DNA from: Rhodobacteraceae bacterium UBA3087
GTDB taxonomy: Bacteria > Pseudomonadota > Alphaproteobacteria > Rhodobacterales > Rhodobacteraceae
Length of the DNA: 7,172 nt
Reading direction: 5' to 3'
NCBI GenBank assembly: GCA_002367285.1
Contig: DFBF01000033.1
Location: 1-7,172 of the forward strand
Position numbers and translations under genes: made by a program. The number at the start of each line of letters is the position of its first letter. The first letter of the stretch is position 1. Positions 1 through 6,168 of the stretch are shown here, piece after piece. The notes under the pieces are model-generated. The model did not search any database. It worked only from the letters and a program-made list of their open reading frames with translations, and was not told the DNA's origin.

Positions 1-1233
1 GCCCAGGCGTTGAGCTTGGCGCAAGGTGCGCAACCGGCCGAACGGCCGCCAGCCAGTTACCGCGGCGACGTCTATGTCGACAGCCGAGGCTGCGTCTATG
101 TGCGCGCCGGAGTTGGTGGCACGGTGAACTGGGTGCCGCGCGTGTCCCGTGATCGCAAAGTGGTGTGCGGCCTTGCCCCGACCTTTGCCCGTGGGCCAGC
201 CGCCGCCCCGACACCTGCACCGGCGGCGCGCACGGCGACCCCCGCACCCGCACCGGCACCGGTGCGCACGACCCGCACGCCCAGCCCGGCCCCGGCCCCA
301 ACGGTCATGTCCAGTCCCAGCGCGGCGCCTGAACCCGTGCGTGCGCCTCGGATTGCCGCCCCGACCCCCACGGTGCGCACACCGAGCGCCGCCCCGACCC
401 CGGCTCCGGCCCCGACCGTGATCAGCCGCCCCGCGTCTCCTGCTGCTGAAACGCCCCCAAGCCAGCCTTTGGTGCGCACAGTTCACGTTGCTTGCGCGCA
501 ACCCGGTCGCACAGAAGTGTCGATCGGCGGTGGTATGAAGGTGATCTATACCTGCGACAATCGCGAACAGGTGGTGAAGACGCTGAACCTGTCCAATGGC
601 GAGCAGCTGCGCATCATCGCGACGAAATCGCCGCATTCCTATGTGTCCGAGCGTCCGCGCCGGGCGCAGGCTGCCCCCGCAGCCGGGCGCAGCACGGGGG
701 GCGCGACCGCCACGGCATCCGCACCGGTTCCCGCAGGCTATCGCGCCGCGTTTGATGACGACCGGCTGAACCCGAACCGGGGGCCACGCACGGCGCAGGG
801 CACGGCTCAGATGGCGTTGGTCTGGACCAACACGGTGCCGCGTCGTCTGGTGGATCGCACCACTGGGCGTGACGTGACTGCGCGCTATCCGCAATATCGC
901 TACCCGCGTGTGCCGGGGCAGGGTGAAACGGTGTCGACCATGTCGGCCCCGACCCGGGCCATCACTCCGACCCGGGCGTCAGTCCCGGCCGCAAGTGGTG
1001 CGGCGACGCATCGTTTCGTTCAGGCCGCCAGCTTTGGTGATCCAGCGAACGCACAGCGCACGGCACAACGTCTGGCCGGGCTGGGGTTGCCGGTGCGCAT
1101 GGGAAAAATCAACCGTGGCGGCAAAGAGCTGAAGGTGGTTCTGACCGGGCCCTTTACCCGCCAGGCCGACCTGCAATCGGCGCTGGGCAAGGTGCGCGGC
1201 GCGGGCTTTGGCGATGCGTTCTATGTGAAATAA
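1..1233 (+). CDS. SPOR domain-containing envelope protein (5' end outside window)
   Basis: The frame is open from base 1 (A-Q-A-L-S-L-A-Q), which resembles the end of a signal peptide, so the true start probably lies upstream; the TTG at 10 is unlikely to be the start. The order is: a short conserved segment with DVYVDSRGCVYVRAG (about nt 79-125), a long Pro/Ala/Thr low-complexity linker (about nt 190-470), a second conserved segment with VHVACAQPG and MKVIYTCDN (about nt 478-660), another disordered stretch, and a C-terminal SPOR domain (about nt 1006-1230, starting HRFVQAASF and ending FGDAFYVK). SPOR domains bind peptidoglycan glycan strands stripped of stem peptides, typically at the division septum, so a periplasmic or lipid-anchored envelope role is inferred. 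The two conserved segments each carry one or two Cys, which could form disulfides in the periplasm. The SPOR call is confident; the function of the N-terminal part is unknown. Confidence 0.85.
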   Translation, partial: AQALSLAQGAQPAERPPASYRGDVYVDSRGCVYVRAGVGGTVNWVPRVSRDRKVVCGLAPTFARGPAAAPTPAPAARTATPAPAPAPVRTTRTPSPAPAPTVMSSPSAAPEPVRAPRIAAPTPTVRTPSAAPTPAPAPTVISRPASPAAETPPSQPLVRTVHVACAQPGRTEVSIGGGMKVIYTCDNREQVVKTLNLSNGEQLRIIATKSPHSYVSERPRRAQAAPAAGRSTGGATATASAPVPAGYRAAFDDDRLNPNRGPRTAQGTAQMALVWTNTVPRRLVDRTTGRDVTARYPQYRYPRVPGQGETVSTMSAPTRAITPTRASVPAASGAATHRFVQAASFGDPANAQRTAQRLAGLGLPVRMGKINRGGKELKVVLTGPFTRQADLQSALGKVRGAGFGDAFYVK

Positions 1234-1262
1234 GATCTGGGCCTAAGGCCGAAACCCAGATC
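1234..1262 (+). other. Hairpin directly after the SPOR gene stop codon
   Basis: A perfect 8-bp inverted repeat, GATCTGGG (1234-1241) and CCCAGATC (1255-1262), begins on the base after the TAA stop. The 13-nt loop holds a small GCC/GGC pair. There is no T-run after it, so it is not an intrinsic terminator by itself. It precedes the terminator at 1266-1299 and may protect the mRNA 3' end. The structure is seen; the role is inferred. Confidence 0.6.
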
Positions 1263-1265
1263 CTG

Positions 1266-1299
1266 CGCAAAGCCCCGCCCCTGTGGTGGGGCTTTTGCG
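1266..1299. terminator. Probable bidirectional intrinsic terminator between convergent genes
   Basis: Stem AAAGCCCC (1269-1276) pairs with GGGGCTTT (1288-1295) across an 11-nt loop. The stem extends through flanking CGC/GCG with one bulged T. On the + strand the stem ends in TTTT. It lies between the stop of the SPOR gene (1233) and the stop of the convergent minus-strand gene (1307), so it can serve both, though the minus-strand side has no extra T-run. Confidence 0.75.
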
Positions 1300-1306
1300 T
1301 TGCGGG

Positions 1307-2323
1307 TTATTCGCCGCAGATGGCTTGCAGACTGATCCAGGTGCCATCGTCCAGAAGGGGTTGGGCGTCAGACAGGGCGACCGGGTCGGCCTCGATCAGG
1401 GCCAGGGTCGCCTCGCCGGTTTGATCCAGCGCATAGGCATAGGGCGTGGCGCGCAGATTTGCCGCGCTGAAGGCCGCCAACAGAACAGGGGCAGGCAAAG
1501 CCGTGGGTGCCGAGGTCAACAGCGTTTCAGCATGGCTGTCCAATGCATCATCCGGGACCTGGCCGGTGGTCAAAAGACGCACCGTCGCCAACAGGCCGGC
1601 CTGAGTCAAAAGCGCCTCCATCGGGTCGGTCTGGGCGGCGCGCAGGGCTTCGGCCAGAATGAACCCGGCGGCGACATCGGGATCTTCGTAGTCCTCGATC
1701 AGCGATTTGTTCAACAGCAGGATGCCGCCGGGCAGGTGGCTGGTTTGGGCCACCCCGTCGGGCAGAACCACGACCTGTGCCTTGCCCGGCCCCAGTACGC
1801 GGGTCGACAGGCGACCAAGGGCGGACACCCCGGCGGGGACGACACAGGGCGCGCCGGCAACGCGGTTGATACGGGTCAACAGCCGCTGCCCCACGGCGGC
1901 GCGGGTGGGGGCGGGCACGACTTTCGCGGTATAAGAGGTCAGCGCGCCGGGCAGCCAGAACACGCCAAGCGCGGCCACGGCGGCAACCAGGCCTCCGGTC
2001 AATACATGGCGCAGGCGACCAGGGCGGGGTTGGCGTTTGGCAATGACGTTGCGGACCTTTTCGATCGCATCAATCATCGTGTCGTCGTCCAGTTCCAGGT
2101 CCTCATCGCTGTCGATGCCTGGTGCGAACAGAGCCGGGCGCGTGCCGGGGTTCAGGCGGATGATGGCGGGCAGGGACCAGTGGATCAGCGGATGATCATG
2201 GGTGTCGGCGATGGTCAGCGTCGCTTCGCCCAGCGAGGCAATGACATTGCGCCGCTGCACGCCTTCGCCCGCGCGCCACAGGCCGGGGCTTTCCAGCCTG
2301 TCATAATCTTTGAGGGCCGTCAT
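1307..2323 (-). CDS. Single-pass membrane protein with degenerate M48 peptidase-like domain
   Basis: The product is 338 aa from the ATG at 2323. That start is preferred over an in-frame TTG at 2383 because the TTG lies inside the apparent -35 box, and GAGCAGG sits just before the ATG. Residues 1-100 are a soluble, acidic N-terminal part (a DSDEDLELDDD run near 71-81). Residues about 106-128 form one hydrophobic membrane segment. The rest resembles the core of M48 peptidases: HLPGGILLLNKSLI at 196-209 corresponds to the PGG.i.v..gLl strand-turn, and EDPDVAAGFILAEALRA at 213-229 corresponds to the helix that normally carries HExxH. Here that motif reads AEALR (224-228): the Glu remains but both zinc-ligand His are missing, so proteolysis is not expected. 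No signal peptide is visible; with Arg/Lys-rich flank before the segment, the C-terminal domain is probably periplasmic (inference). It converges with the SPOR gene. The M48 relationship is motif-level recognition, not a search result. Confidence 0.75.
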   Translation of the reverse strand: MTALKDYDRLESPGLWRAGEGVQRRNVIASLGEATLTIADTHDHPLIHWSLPAIIRLNPGTRPALFAPGIDSDEDLELDDDTMIDAIEKVRNVIAKRQPRPGRLRHVLTGGLVAAVAALGVFWLPGALTSYTAKVVPAPTRAAVGQRLLTRINRVAGAPCVVPAGVSALGRLSTRVLGPGKAQVVVLPDGVAQTSHLPGGILLLNKSLIEDYEDPDVAAGFILAEALRAAQTDPMEALLTQAGLLATVRLLTTGQVPDDALDSHAETLLTSAPTALPAPVLLAAFSAANLRATPYAYALDQTGEATLALIEADPVALSDAQPLLDDGTWISLQAICGE

Positions 2324-2354
2324 ATCCTGCTCGGGTCCTGTTTGTTTTGACGCG

Positions 2355-2383
2355 AGGATAGCGCAGGGCGGCCCCCCTCGCAA
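2355..2383 (-). promoter_or_regulatory. Sigma70-type promoter for the M48-like gene
   Basis: On the minus strand TTGCGA (2383-2378) is followed after exactly 17 bp by TATCCT (2360-2355). Both boxes match the -35 and -10 consensus at 4 of 6 positions, including the TTG and the TA...T that matter most. Transcription would begin near 2348, giving a leader of about 25 nt to the ATG at 2323. Confidence 0.55.
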
Positions 2384-2390
2384 CTGCCGC

Positions 2391-2648
2391 TCATGGCTGT
2401 GATCGCATGGCGATGATGATGCCGGATTGGATGATCAGTGTCATGCCAAGGCTCGCAAGGCGGTCCACCGTCTGGCCAAACAGCACAAAGCTCCAACCGG
2501 CGGCGAAAACCAGCAGGGAGTATTCGAAAATTGCGATCTGGCTGGCGTCACCCAATTGATAGCCGCGAAAGATCAGCCCCATGTCTTCTCCGTCGGTCTT
2601 GGGCATTGACCATCGGGGCGAGAATGAGGTTTGTTCGGAAGACGACAT
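2391..2648 (-). pseudogene. C-terminal remnant of an EamA/DMT-family transporter
   Basis: The open frame encodes 85 aa. From about residue 24 (near 2579) it matches the last two membrane helices of DMT/EamA (RhaT-like) transporters: RGYQLGDASQIAIFEYS, then the hydrophobic LLVFAAGWSFVLFG, then LASLGMTLIIQSGIIIAMRS at the end. Family members are about 280-300 aa with ten helices; only roughly the last 60-65 residues are present. The first 22 residues (MSSSEQTSF...) are polar and unlike a transporter, and the acyl-CoA synthetase starts 24 bp beyond, so the missing eight helices cannot be nearby on this strand. A deletion that joined the transporter's 3' end to the upstream region of the synthetase gene is the simplest reading. 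A two-helix small membrane protein starting at the ATG at 2582 cannot be excluded, but no clear ribosome-binding site supports it. Confidence 0.7.
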
Positions 2649-2660
2649 TTCACATCCAAA

Positions 2661-2668
2661 AGGGGGAA
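2661..2668 (+). promoter_or_regulatory. Shine-Dalgarno site of the acyl-CoA synthetase gene
   Basis: AGGGGGAA ends 3 nt before the ATG at 2672. It fixes that ATG as the start and excludes the 78 codons of open frame upstream, which have no protein-like composition. Confidence 0.75.
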
Positions 2669-2671
2669 CTT

Positions 2672-4300
2672 ATGGGTTGGATGGCTGATGAGGCTGGCCT
2701 GGGCAAACGCGCTGCGAATTTTGTCCCACTGACACCGCTGTCACACCTGCGCCGCGCGGCGGTGGTGTTTCCCGACCGCGAGGCACTGGTGTATGGCGCG
2801 CGGCGTCTGAGCTATGCACAATATCATGGTCGGGTCAGCCAACTGGCCAGTGCCTTGTCGCGCGCCGGGATTGCGTCGGGCGATGTGGTGGCAACGGTGC
2901 TGCCCAACATTCTGCCCCAAGTCGAAGCCAGCTTCGGCATTCCCGCCTGTGGCGCGGTGTTGAACACGATCAATATCCGGCTGGATGTGGACACGGTGGC
3001 CTATATCCTGAGCCATGGAGAGGCGAAATATGTGCTGGCCGATACCCAGTTCCTGGGCCTGGTCGAGGCGGCGATTGCCCGGATGGACGGCCCCGCGCCG
3101 CAGATCATCGAGGTCGCCGATGAGGCCGCCGGGTTCCCCGCCACGGGCCGCCATATGGAATACGAGGCATTTCTGGACACGGGCGACGCAGATTTCGACT
3201 GGATCATGCCGCAGGACGAATGGGAAAGCCTAGCGCTGAATTATACCTCGGGCACCACCGGGCGACCCAAGGGCGTGGTGTATCACCATCGCGGCGCATA
3301 TCTGATGACCATGGGCACGCCGGTCAGCTGGAACATGGGCCTGTATCCGAAATACCTGACCATCGTGCCGCTGTTTCATTGCAACAACTGGAACCACAGC
3401 TGGATGATGCCGCTGCTGGGCGGCACGATTGTCTGTTGTCGCGATGTCAGCGCCAAGGCGATTTATGATGCGATCGGGGACGAAGGCGTGACCCATTTCG
3501 GCGGCGCGCCGATTGTCCTGAATACGATCATCAACGCGCCCGAAGATCACCGTCGCGCGTTCGACCACACGGTCGAGGTGTTCACCGCAGGCGCTCCGCC
3601 CCCCGCCGCGACGCTGGCTGCGGTCGAGCCGCTGGGCTTTAACGTGACGCAGGTGTATGGGCTGACCGAAACCTATGGGCATGTCACCGAAACCACCTGG
3701 AACGGGCCGAAATGGGACGGGCTGGATCAGGCTGGCAAAGCCGCGATCAAGGCGCGCACAGGGGTCATGATGCCGATGATGGAACATATCACGGTGATGG
3801 ACGAGCACATGCAACAGGTGCCGATGGACAGCGAAGCCGCCGGAGAAATCGTGATCCGCGGCAATTCGGTGATGAAGGGATACCTGAAGAACCCCGCCGC
3901 CACCGAAGAGGCGTTCGCGGGTGGGTATTTCCATTCCGGCGACATCGCGGTGCAGCATGCAGACGGCTATATCCAGATCACGGACCGGGCCAAGGACATC
4001 ATCATCTCAGGCGGGGAAAATGTGTCGTCGGTCGAGGTCGAAGGCGTTTTGATGCACCATCCGGCGGTGTCGCTCTGTGCGGTGGTGGCGAAGCCTGACG
4101 ACAAATGGGGCGAAATCCCCTGTGCGTTTGTAGAGCTGAAGGATGGCGAGGACGTGGAGGAGGCCGAGTTGGTCGCTTTCGCGCGCGAACGTCTGGCCGG
4201 GTTCAAGACACCCAAGGTTGTGGTGTTCTGCGAGCTGCCCAAGACCTCGACCGGGAAAATCCAGAAGTTTGAGCTGCGAAAATCGTTGAAAGAAGGCTGA
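2672..4300 (+). CDS. Acyl-CoA synthetase (AMP-forming, PRK08162-like)
   Basis: This is a complete 542-aa member of the ANL (adenylate-forming) superfamily. It activates a carboxylic acid with ATP to an acyl-adenylate, then transfers the acyl group to CoA in the cytosol. Visible motifs: P-loop YTSGTTGRPKG at 191-201; YGLTET at 329-334, which binds the adenine/acyl-AMP; HSGD at 421-424 with the ribose-binding Asp; the hinge region DRAKDIIISGGENV at 438-451; and the C-terminal PKTSTGKIQK at 523-532 with catalytic Lys529. The N-terminus (NFVPLTPLSHLRRAA, LPNI.PQVEASFG, LNTINIRLD) and the length match the PRK08162 group, usually annotated as short/medium-chain acyl-CoA synthetase. The chain-length preference cannot be read from sequence; DmdB-like or aromatic-acid substrates are alternatives. 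The gene appears monocistronic. A poor candidate promoter (TTGACC at 2606-2611, TTTGTT at 2630-2635) lies inside the DMT remnant. All catalytic residues are intact. Confidence 0.93.
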   Translation: MGWMADEAGLGKRAANFVPLTPLSHLRRAAVVFPDREALVYGARRLSYAQYHGRVSQLASALSRAGIASGDVVATVLPNILPQVEASFGIPACGAVLNTINIRLDVDTVAYILSHGEAKYVLADTQFLGLVEAAIARMDGPAPQIIEVADEAAGFPATGRHMEYEAFLDTGDADFDWIMPQDEWESLALNYTSGTTGRPKGVVYHHRGAYLMTMGTPVSWNMGLYPKYLTIVPLFHCNNWNHSWMMPLLGGTIVCCRDVSAKAIYDAIGDEGVTHFGGAPIVLNTIINAPEDHRRAFDHTVEVFTAGAPPPAATLAAVEPLGFNVTQVYGLTETYGHVTETTWNGPKWDGLDQAGKAAIKARTGVMMPMMEHITVMDEHMQQVPMDSEAAGEIVIRGNSVMKGYLKNPAATEEAFAGGYFHSGDIAVQHADGYIQITDRAKDIIISGGENVSSVEVEGVLMHHPAVSLCAVVAKPDDKWGEIPCAFVELKDGEDVEEAELVAFARERLAGFKTPKVVVFCELPKTSTGKIQKFELRKSLKEG

Positions 4301-4306
4301 GCCATT

Positions 4307-4354
4307 GGCGGGGCGTGGGGTTTGAAAATCCCGGTCCCGCCGCCAGATTGTTTT
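4307..4354 (+). terminator. Possible terminator of the acyl-CoA synthetase gene
   Basis: An outer stem GGCGGG (4307-4312) pairs with CCCGCC (4336-4341). An inner stem GGGGTT (4317-4322) pairs with AATCCC (4327-4332), with one G-T pair, closing a TGAA loop. The T-rich stretch TTGTTTT follows at 4348-4354, somewhat distant from the stem, so efficiency is uncertain. Confidence 0.4.
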
Positions 4355-4407
4355 GCAATCAGGCTGGAATGCCAGTTTTCGGGACGGGGGGCGCTTCTGT
4401 TTTCGAG

Positions 4408-4435
4408 TCAACAAAGCGGCGAAACGCATTAGAGT
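4408..4435 (+). promoter_or_regulatory. Candidate promoter of the sulfotransferase gene
   Basis: TCAACA (4408-4413) and TAGAGT (4430-4435) are separated by 16 bp, each matching the sigma70 boxes at 4 of 6 positions. The expected transcription start, 6-7 nt past the -10, falls on or next to the ATG at 4442. A GAGTC site (GANTC class, CcrM methylation in alphaproteobacteria) at 4405-4409 overlaps the -35. The call rests on pattern only. Confidence 0.3.
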
Positions 4436-4441
4436 ACGCAT

Positions 4442-5092
4442 ATGATCCTGTCACGCGGTCGCCGCTATATCTTTATCCATGCGCCCAAGACGGGCGGCAC
4501 AGCGCTGTCGCTTGCGTTGGAAGATCGGGCGATGAAGGATGACGTGATGCTGGGCGACACGCCCAAGGCGATCCGGCGTCGTGGACGTGTAAAGGATGTG
4601 GAAGCGGCGGGGCGGTTGTGGAAGCATTCCATGCTGTCAGACCTTTATGGCCTTGTGACGCCTGAGGAGGTTGCCGATTTCTTCGTCTTCACCTTGGTGC
4701 GCAACCCCTGGGATCGCATGGTCAGCTACTACCACTGGTTACAGAGGCAGGGGTTTGACCACCCCGCCGTGACCCTGGCCAAGACGCTGGATTTCGCCGC
4801 CTTTCTGCACCATCCTCAGACGACGGCCACCATGCGCAACACGCCCTATGGGCGCTACGTCACCGATGCCCGGGGGCAAGAGCGTTGCGATTTGTTTATC
4901 CGGCTGGAACACTTGGACCAGGATCTTGAACCGTTGGAAACACACCTGGGGTTTCGCCTGGGCCCGTTACAGCGGATCAATTCCTCGGACCGAGATGCGG
5001 ATTACCGCCTCTATTATAATGACGCGACCCAGGCGTTGGTCGCCAACCTGTGTGGTGCGGACATCTCCCGGTTCAATTACCGGTTCGGGTAA
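4442..5092 (+). CDS. Sulfotransferase family protein (PAPS-dependent type)
   Basis: The 216-aa protein has the two PAPS-binding signatures of the Sulfotransfer_2-like fold. The 5'-phosphosulfate loop is IFIHAPKTGGTAL at 10-22, with Lys16 and the GGT turn. The 3'-phosphate site is TLVRNPWDRMVSYY at 84-97, with Arg87 and Ser95. His62 in WKHS is positioned like the catalytic base of carbohydrate sulfotransferases (inference). The C-terminal ADISRFNYRFG at 206-216 is the usual end of such proteins. Reaction: transfer of a sulfuryl group from PAPS to a hydroxyl or amino acceptor, often a cell-surface polysaccharide or lipid; the acceptor is unknown. The ATG at 4442 is chosen because MILSRGRRYIF directly precedes the first beta strand, as in close family members recalled from Rhodobacteraceae. 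There is no clear Shine-Dalgarno sequence. No glycosyltransferase or PAPS-synthesis gene is adjacent, so context gives no acceptor. Confidence 0.87.
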   Translation: MILSRGRRYIFIHAPKTGGTALSLALEDRAMKDDVMLGDTPKAIRRRGRVKDVEAAGRLWKHSMLSDLYGLVTPEEVADFFVFTLVRNPWDRMVSYYHWLQRQGFDHPAVTLAKTLDFAAFLHHPQTTATMRNTPYGRYVTDARGQERCDLFIRLEHLDQDLEPLETHLGFRLGPLQRINSSDRDADYRLYYNDATQALVANLCGADISRFNYRFG

Positions 5093-5100
5093 GGATTTCC

Positions 5101-5123
5101 GGCAGACCTGATGACAATCTGCC
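5101..5123 (+). other. Small hairpin after the sulfotransferase gene
   Basis: GGCAGA (5101-5106) and TCTGCC (5118-5123) form a 6-bp stem with an 11-nt loop, starting 9 nt after the stop codon. No T-run follows, so termination would have to be Rho-dependent or occur elsewhere. Confidence 0.35.
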
Positions 5124-5199
5124 CCGCTGCCCCAGGATTGTCCCGGATGCGGCACCATTGCCCCAATATGGCCGTTTTCATGTCCCACTCCTGTCGCGG

Positions 5200-5225
5200 G
5201 AATCAATCAAGTTTTATTAAATTCC
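5200..5225 (+). promoter_or_regulatory. AT-rich patch upstream of the first Hint gene
   Basis: Within the 218-bp gap before the first Hint gene, 5201-5224 is almost entirely A/T in otherwise GC-rich DNA. It includes TTTTATTAAATT and is flanked by a 5-bp inverted repeat, GGAAT (5199-5203) and ATTCC (5221-5225). A GAATC (GANTC) site lies at 5200. It is the most likely promoter or operator area, but no convincing -35/-10 pair could be assigned. Confidence 0.3.
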
Positions 5226-5298
5226 GAAGCAATGGGCTGCCACCCGTCGGACGACTGTCCTGCTTCGAGACCCGGGCTGCCACCGGAAAATTGTGACA

Positions 5299-5304
5299 AG
5301 GGGA
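5299..5304 (+). promoter_or_regulatory. Shine-Dalgarno site of the first Hint gene
   Basis: AGGGGA lies 6 nt before the ATG at 5311. It decides in favour of that ATG over the in-frame GTG at 5293, which would place the site inside the coding region. Confidence 0.75.
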
Positions 5305-5310
5305 TGTGAA

Positions 5311-6030
5311 ATGTTTGGTCTGCGTAAAAAACACCAGGGGATGACGAAATCTGTTGCCGAGCCGGGCGCCGCCTGGACGGGGGGCATGGCCTATCAAGCG
5401 CCGGTCCACTTGCACGGATTTGCCGCTGGCACCGTTGTAGCCACCCAGATGGGCTGGCGTTCAGTCGAGGCGATCACGGTGGGCGACCATGTTCTGACCT
5501 TTGACAATGGTATGCAGCCGGTGGCGGCTGTCACGCGCGGCGCCTATTGGGCGCAGGACCAGGACTGCCCCGACCACCTTTTGCCAATCATGGTGCCGCA
5601 GGGCGTGTTGGGCAACGATCGCCGCATGGTGACTTTGCCGGAACAAAGCGTCATGCTGGAAAGCGATGCGGCCGAGGAGCTGTTCGGCGACCCTTTCGCG
5701 CTGGTGCCTGCCGAAACGCTTTTGGGCTTTCGTGGCGCCGACCGCCTGCGCCCTTGGCAAGACTTTGACGTCGTGACGCTGCATTTCGAAACGGATCAAG
5801 TGGTCCATGCCGATGGCGGCGCTCTGATCCTGTGCCCCGCAGCGATTGCCGGTGTGGCCAGTGTGGATTTCATGACCGCAGACCACCAGCCGGTTCCTTA
5901 TGACGTTCTGAGCCGTGATCAGGCCGATCTTTTGGTCGAATGTTTGGGCTGGGATGAAGACGAAGTTGGCCCCAGCGTGCCCGCGCATGGTGTGAACCGC
6001 TGGCAGAAGGCTGCGACTCACGCCGCCTGA
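5311..6030 (+). CDS. Divergent Hint-domain protein, copy A (no catalytic Cys)
   Basis: The 239-aa product has a short basic N-terminus (MFGLRKKHQG) followed by a Hint (hedgehog/intein) fold of the stand-alone Hint_2 type common in Rhodobacteraceae. Block A is at 36-71: GFAAGTVVATQMGWRSVE, then VGDHVLTFDNG. The middle strand PIMVPQGVLGND (92-103) leads into LPEQSVML (109-116), which corresponds to the SPQHRVLL block. FALVPAETLLGF (129-140) and DQVVHADGGALI (162-173) match the late strands. Where active Hint domains have the nucleophilic Cys (CFAAGT), this protein has Gly36, and the block-B His is replaced by Gln112/Ser113, so self-splicing or cleavage is not expected. An acidic tail with DLLVECLGWDEDEVG (206-220) is not shared with copy B. 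There is no signal peptide or membrane segment. The function is unknown; a binding or scaffold role is a guess. Confidence 0.82.
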   Translation: MFGLRKKHQGMTKSVAEPGAAWTGGMAYQAPVHLHGFAAGTVVATQMGWRSVEAITVGDHVLTFDNGMQPVAAVTRGAYWAQDQDCPDHLLPIMVPQGVLGNDRRMVTLPEQSVMLESDAAEELFGDPFALVPAETLLGFRGADRLRPWQDFDVVTLHFETDQVVHADGGALILCPAAIAGVASVDFMTADHQPVPYDVLSRDQADLLVECLGWDEDEVGPSVPAHGVNRWQKAATHAA

Positions 6031-6051
6031 GGCGATGATTCTCTCAGCTTT

Positions 6052-6088
6052 CCCCGGTGCGCGGACAGGGACAATCGCGTCGCCGGGG
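6052..6088 (+). other. GC-rich imperfect hairpin after the first Hint gene
   Basis: CCCCGG (6052-6057) pairs with CCGGGG (6083-6088), and CGCG (6060-6063) with CGCG (6076-6079). Small internal bulges and a 12-nt loop lie between. No T-run follows, so it may be a Rho-assisted terminator, an mRNA stabiliser, or a 5' element if the two Hint genes are co-transcribed. Confidence 0.45.
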
Positions 6089-6168
6089 CCGTCATGGTTT
6101 ACATTCGGTTAACGACTGTTTCCGTGCCATCATCAAATTGCCGCATTCCTGACAGGATTGGGGCAGTT

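Noticed and set aside
96..479. Minus-strand Gly/Ala-rich open frame opposite the SPOR linker
   Set aside because: It is the reverse reading of the Pro/Ala repeat region; low complexity and no start signal.
1283..2350. Long + strand open frame opposite the M48-like gene (355 codons)
   Set aside because: It is Gln/Gly/Arg-rich with no family resemblance and runs through the terminator; it mirrors the GC-skewed codons of the minus-strand gene, which has a promoter, a membrane segment and recognisable motifs.
2438..2671. N-terminal extension of the acyl-CoA synthetase to an ATG at 2438
   Set aside because: The extra 78 residues are basic and unlike the family, lie antisense to the transporter remnant, and a strong Shine-Dalgarno site precedes the ATG at 2672.
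3230..3958. Minus-strand 242-codon open frame inside the synthetase gene
   Set aside because: His/Arg-rich shadow of a gene with all catalytic motifs on the + strand.
5461..6021. Minus-strand open frame opposite Hint copy A
   Set aside because: No recognisable motifs; the + strand frame has a Shine-Dalgarno site and paralogue alignment.
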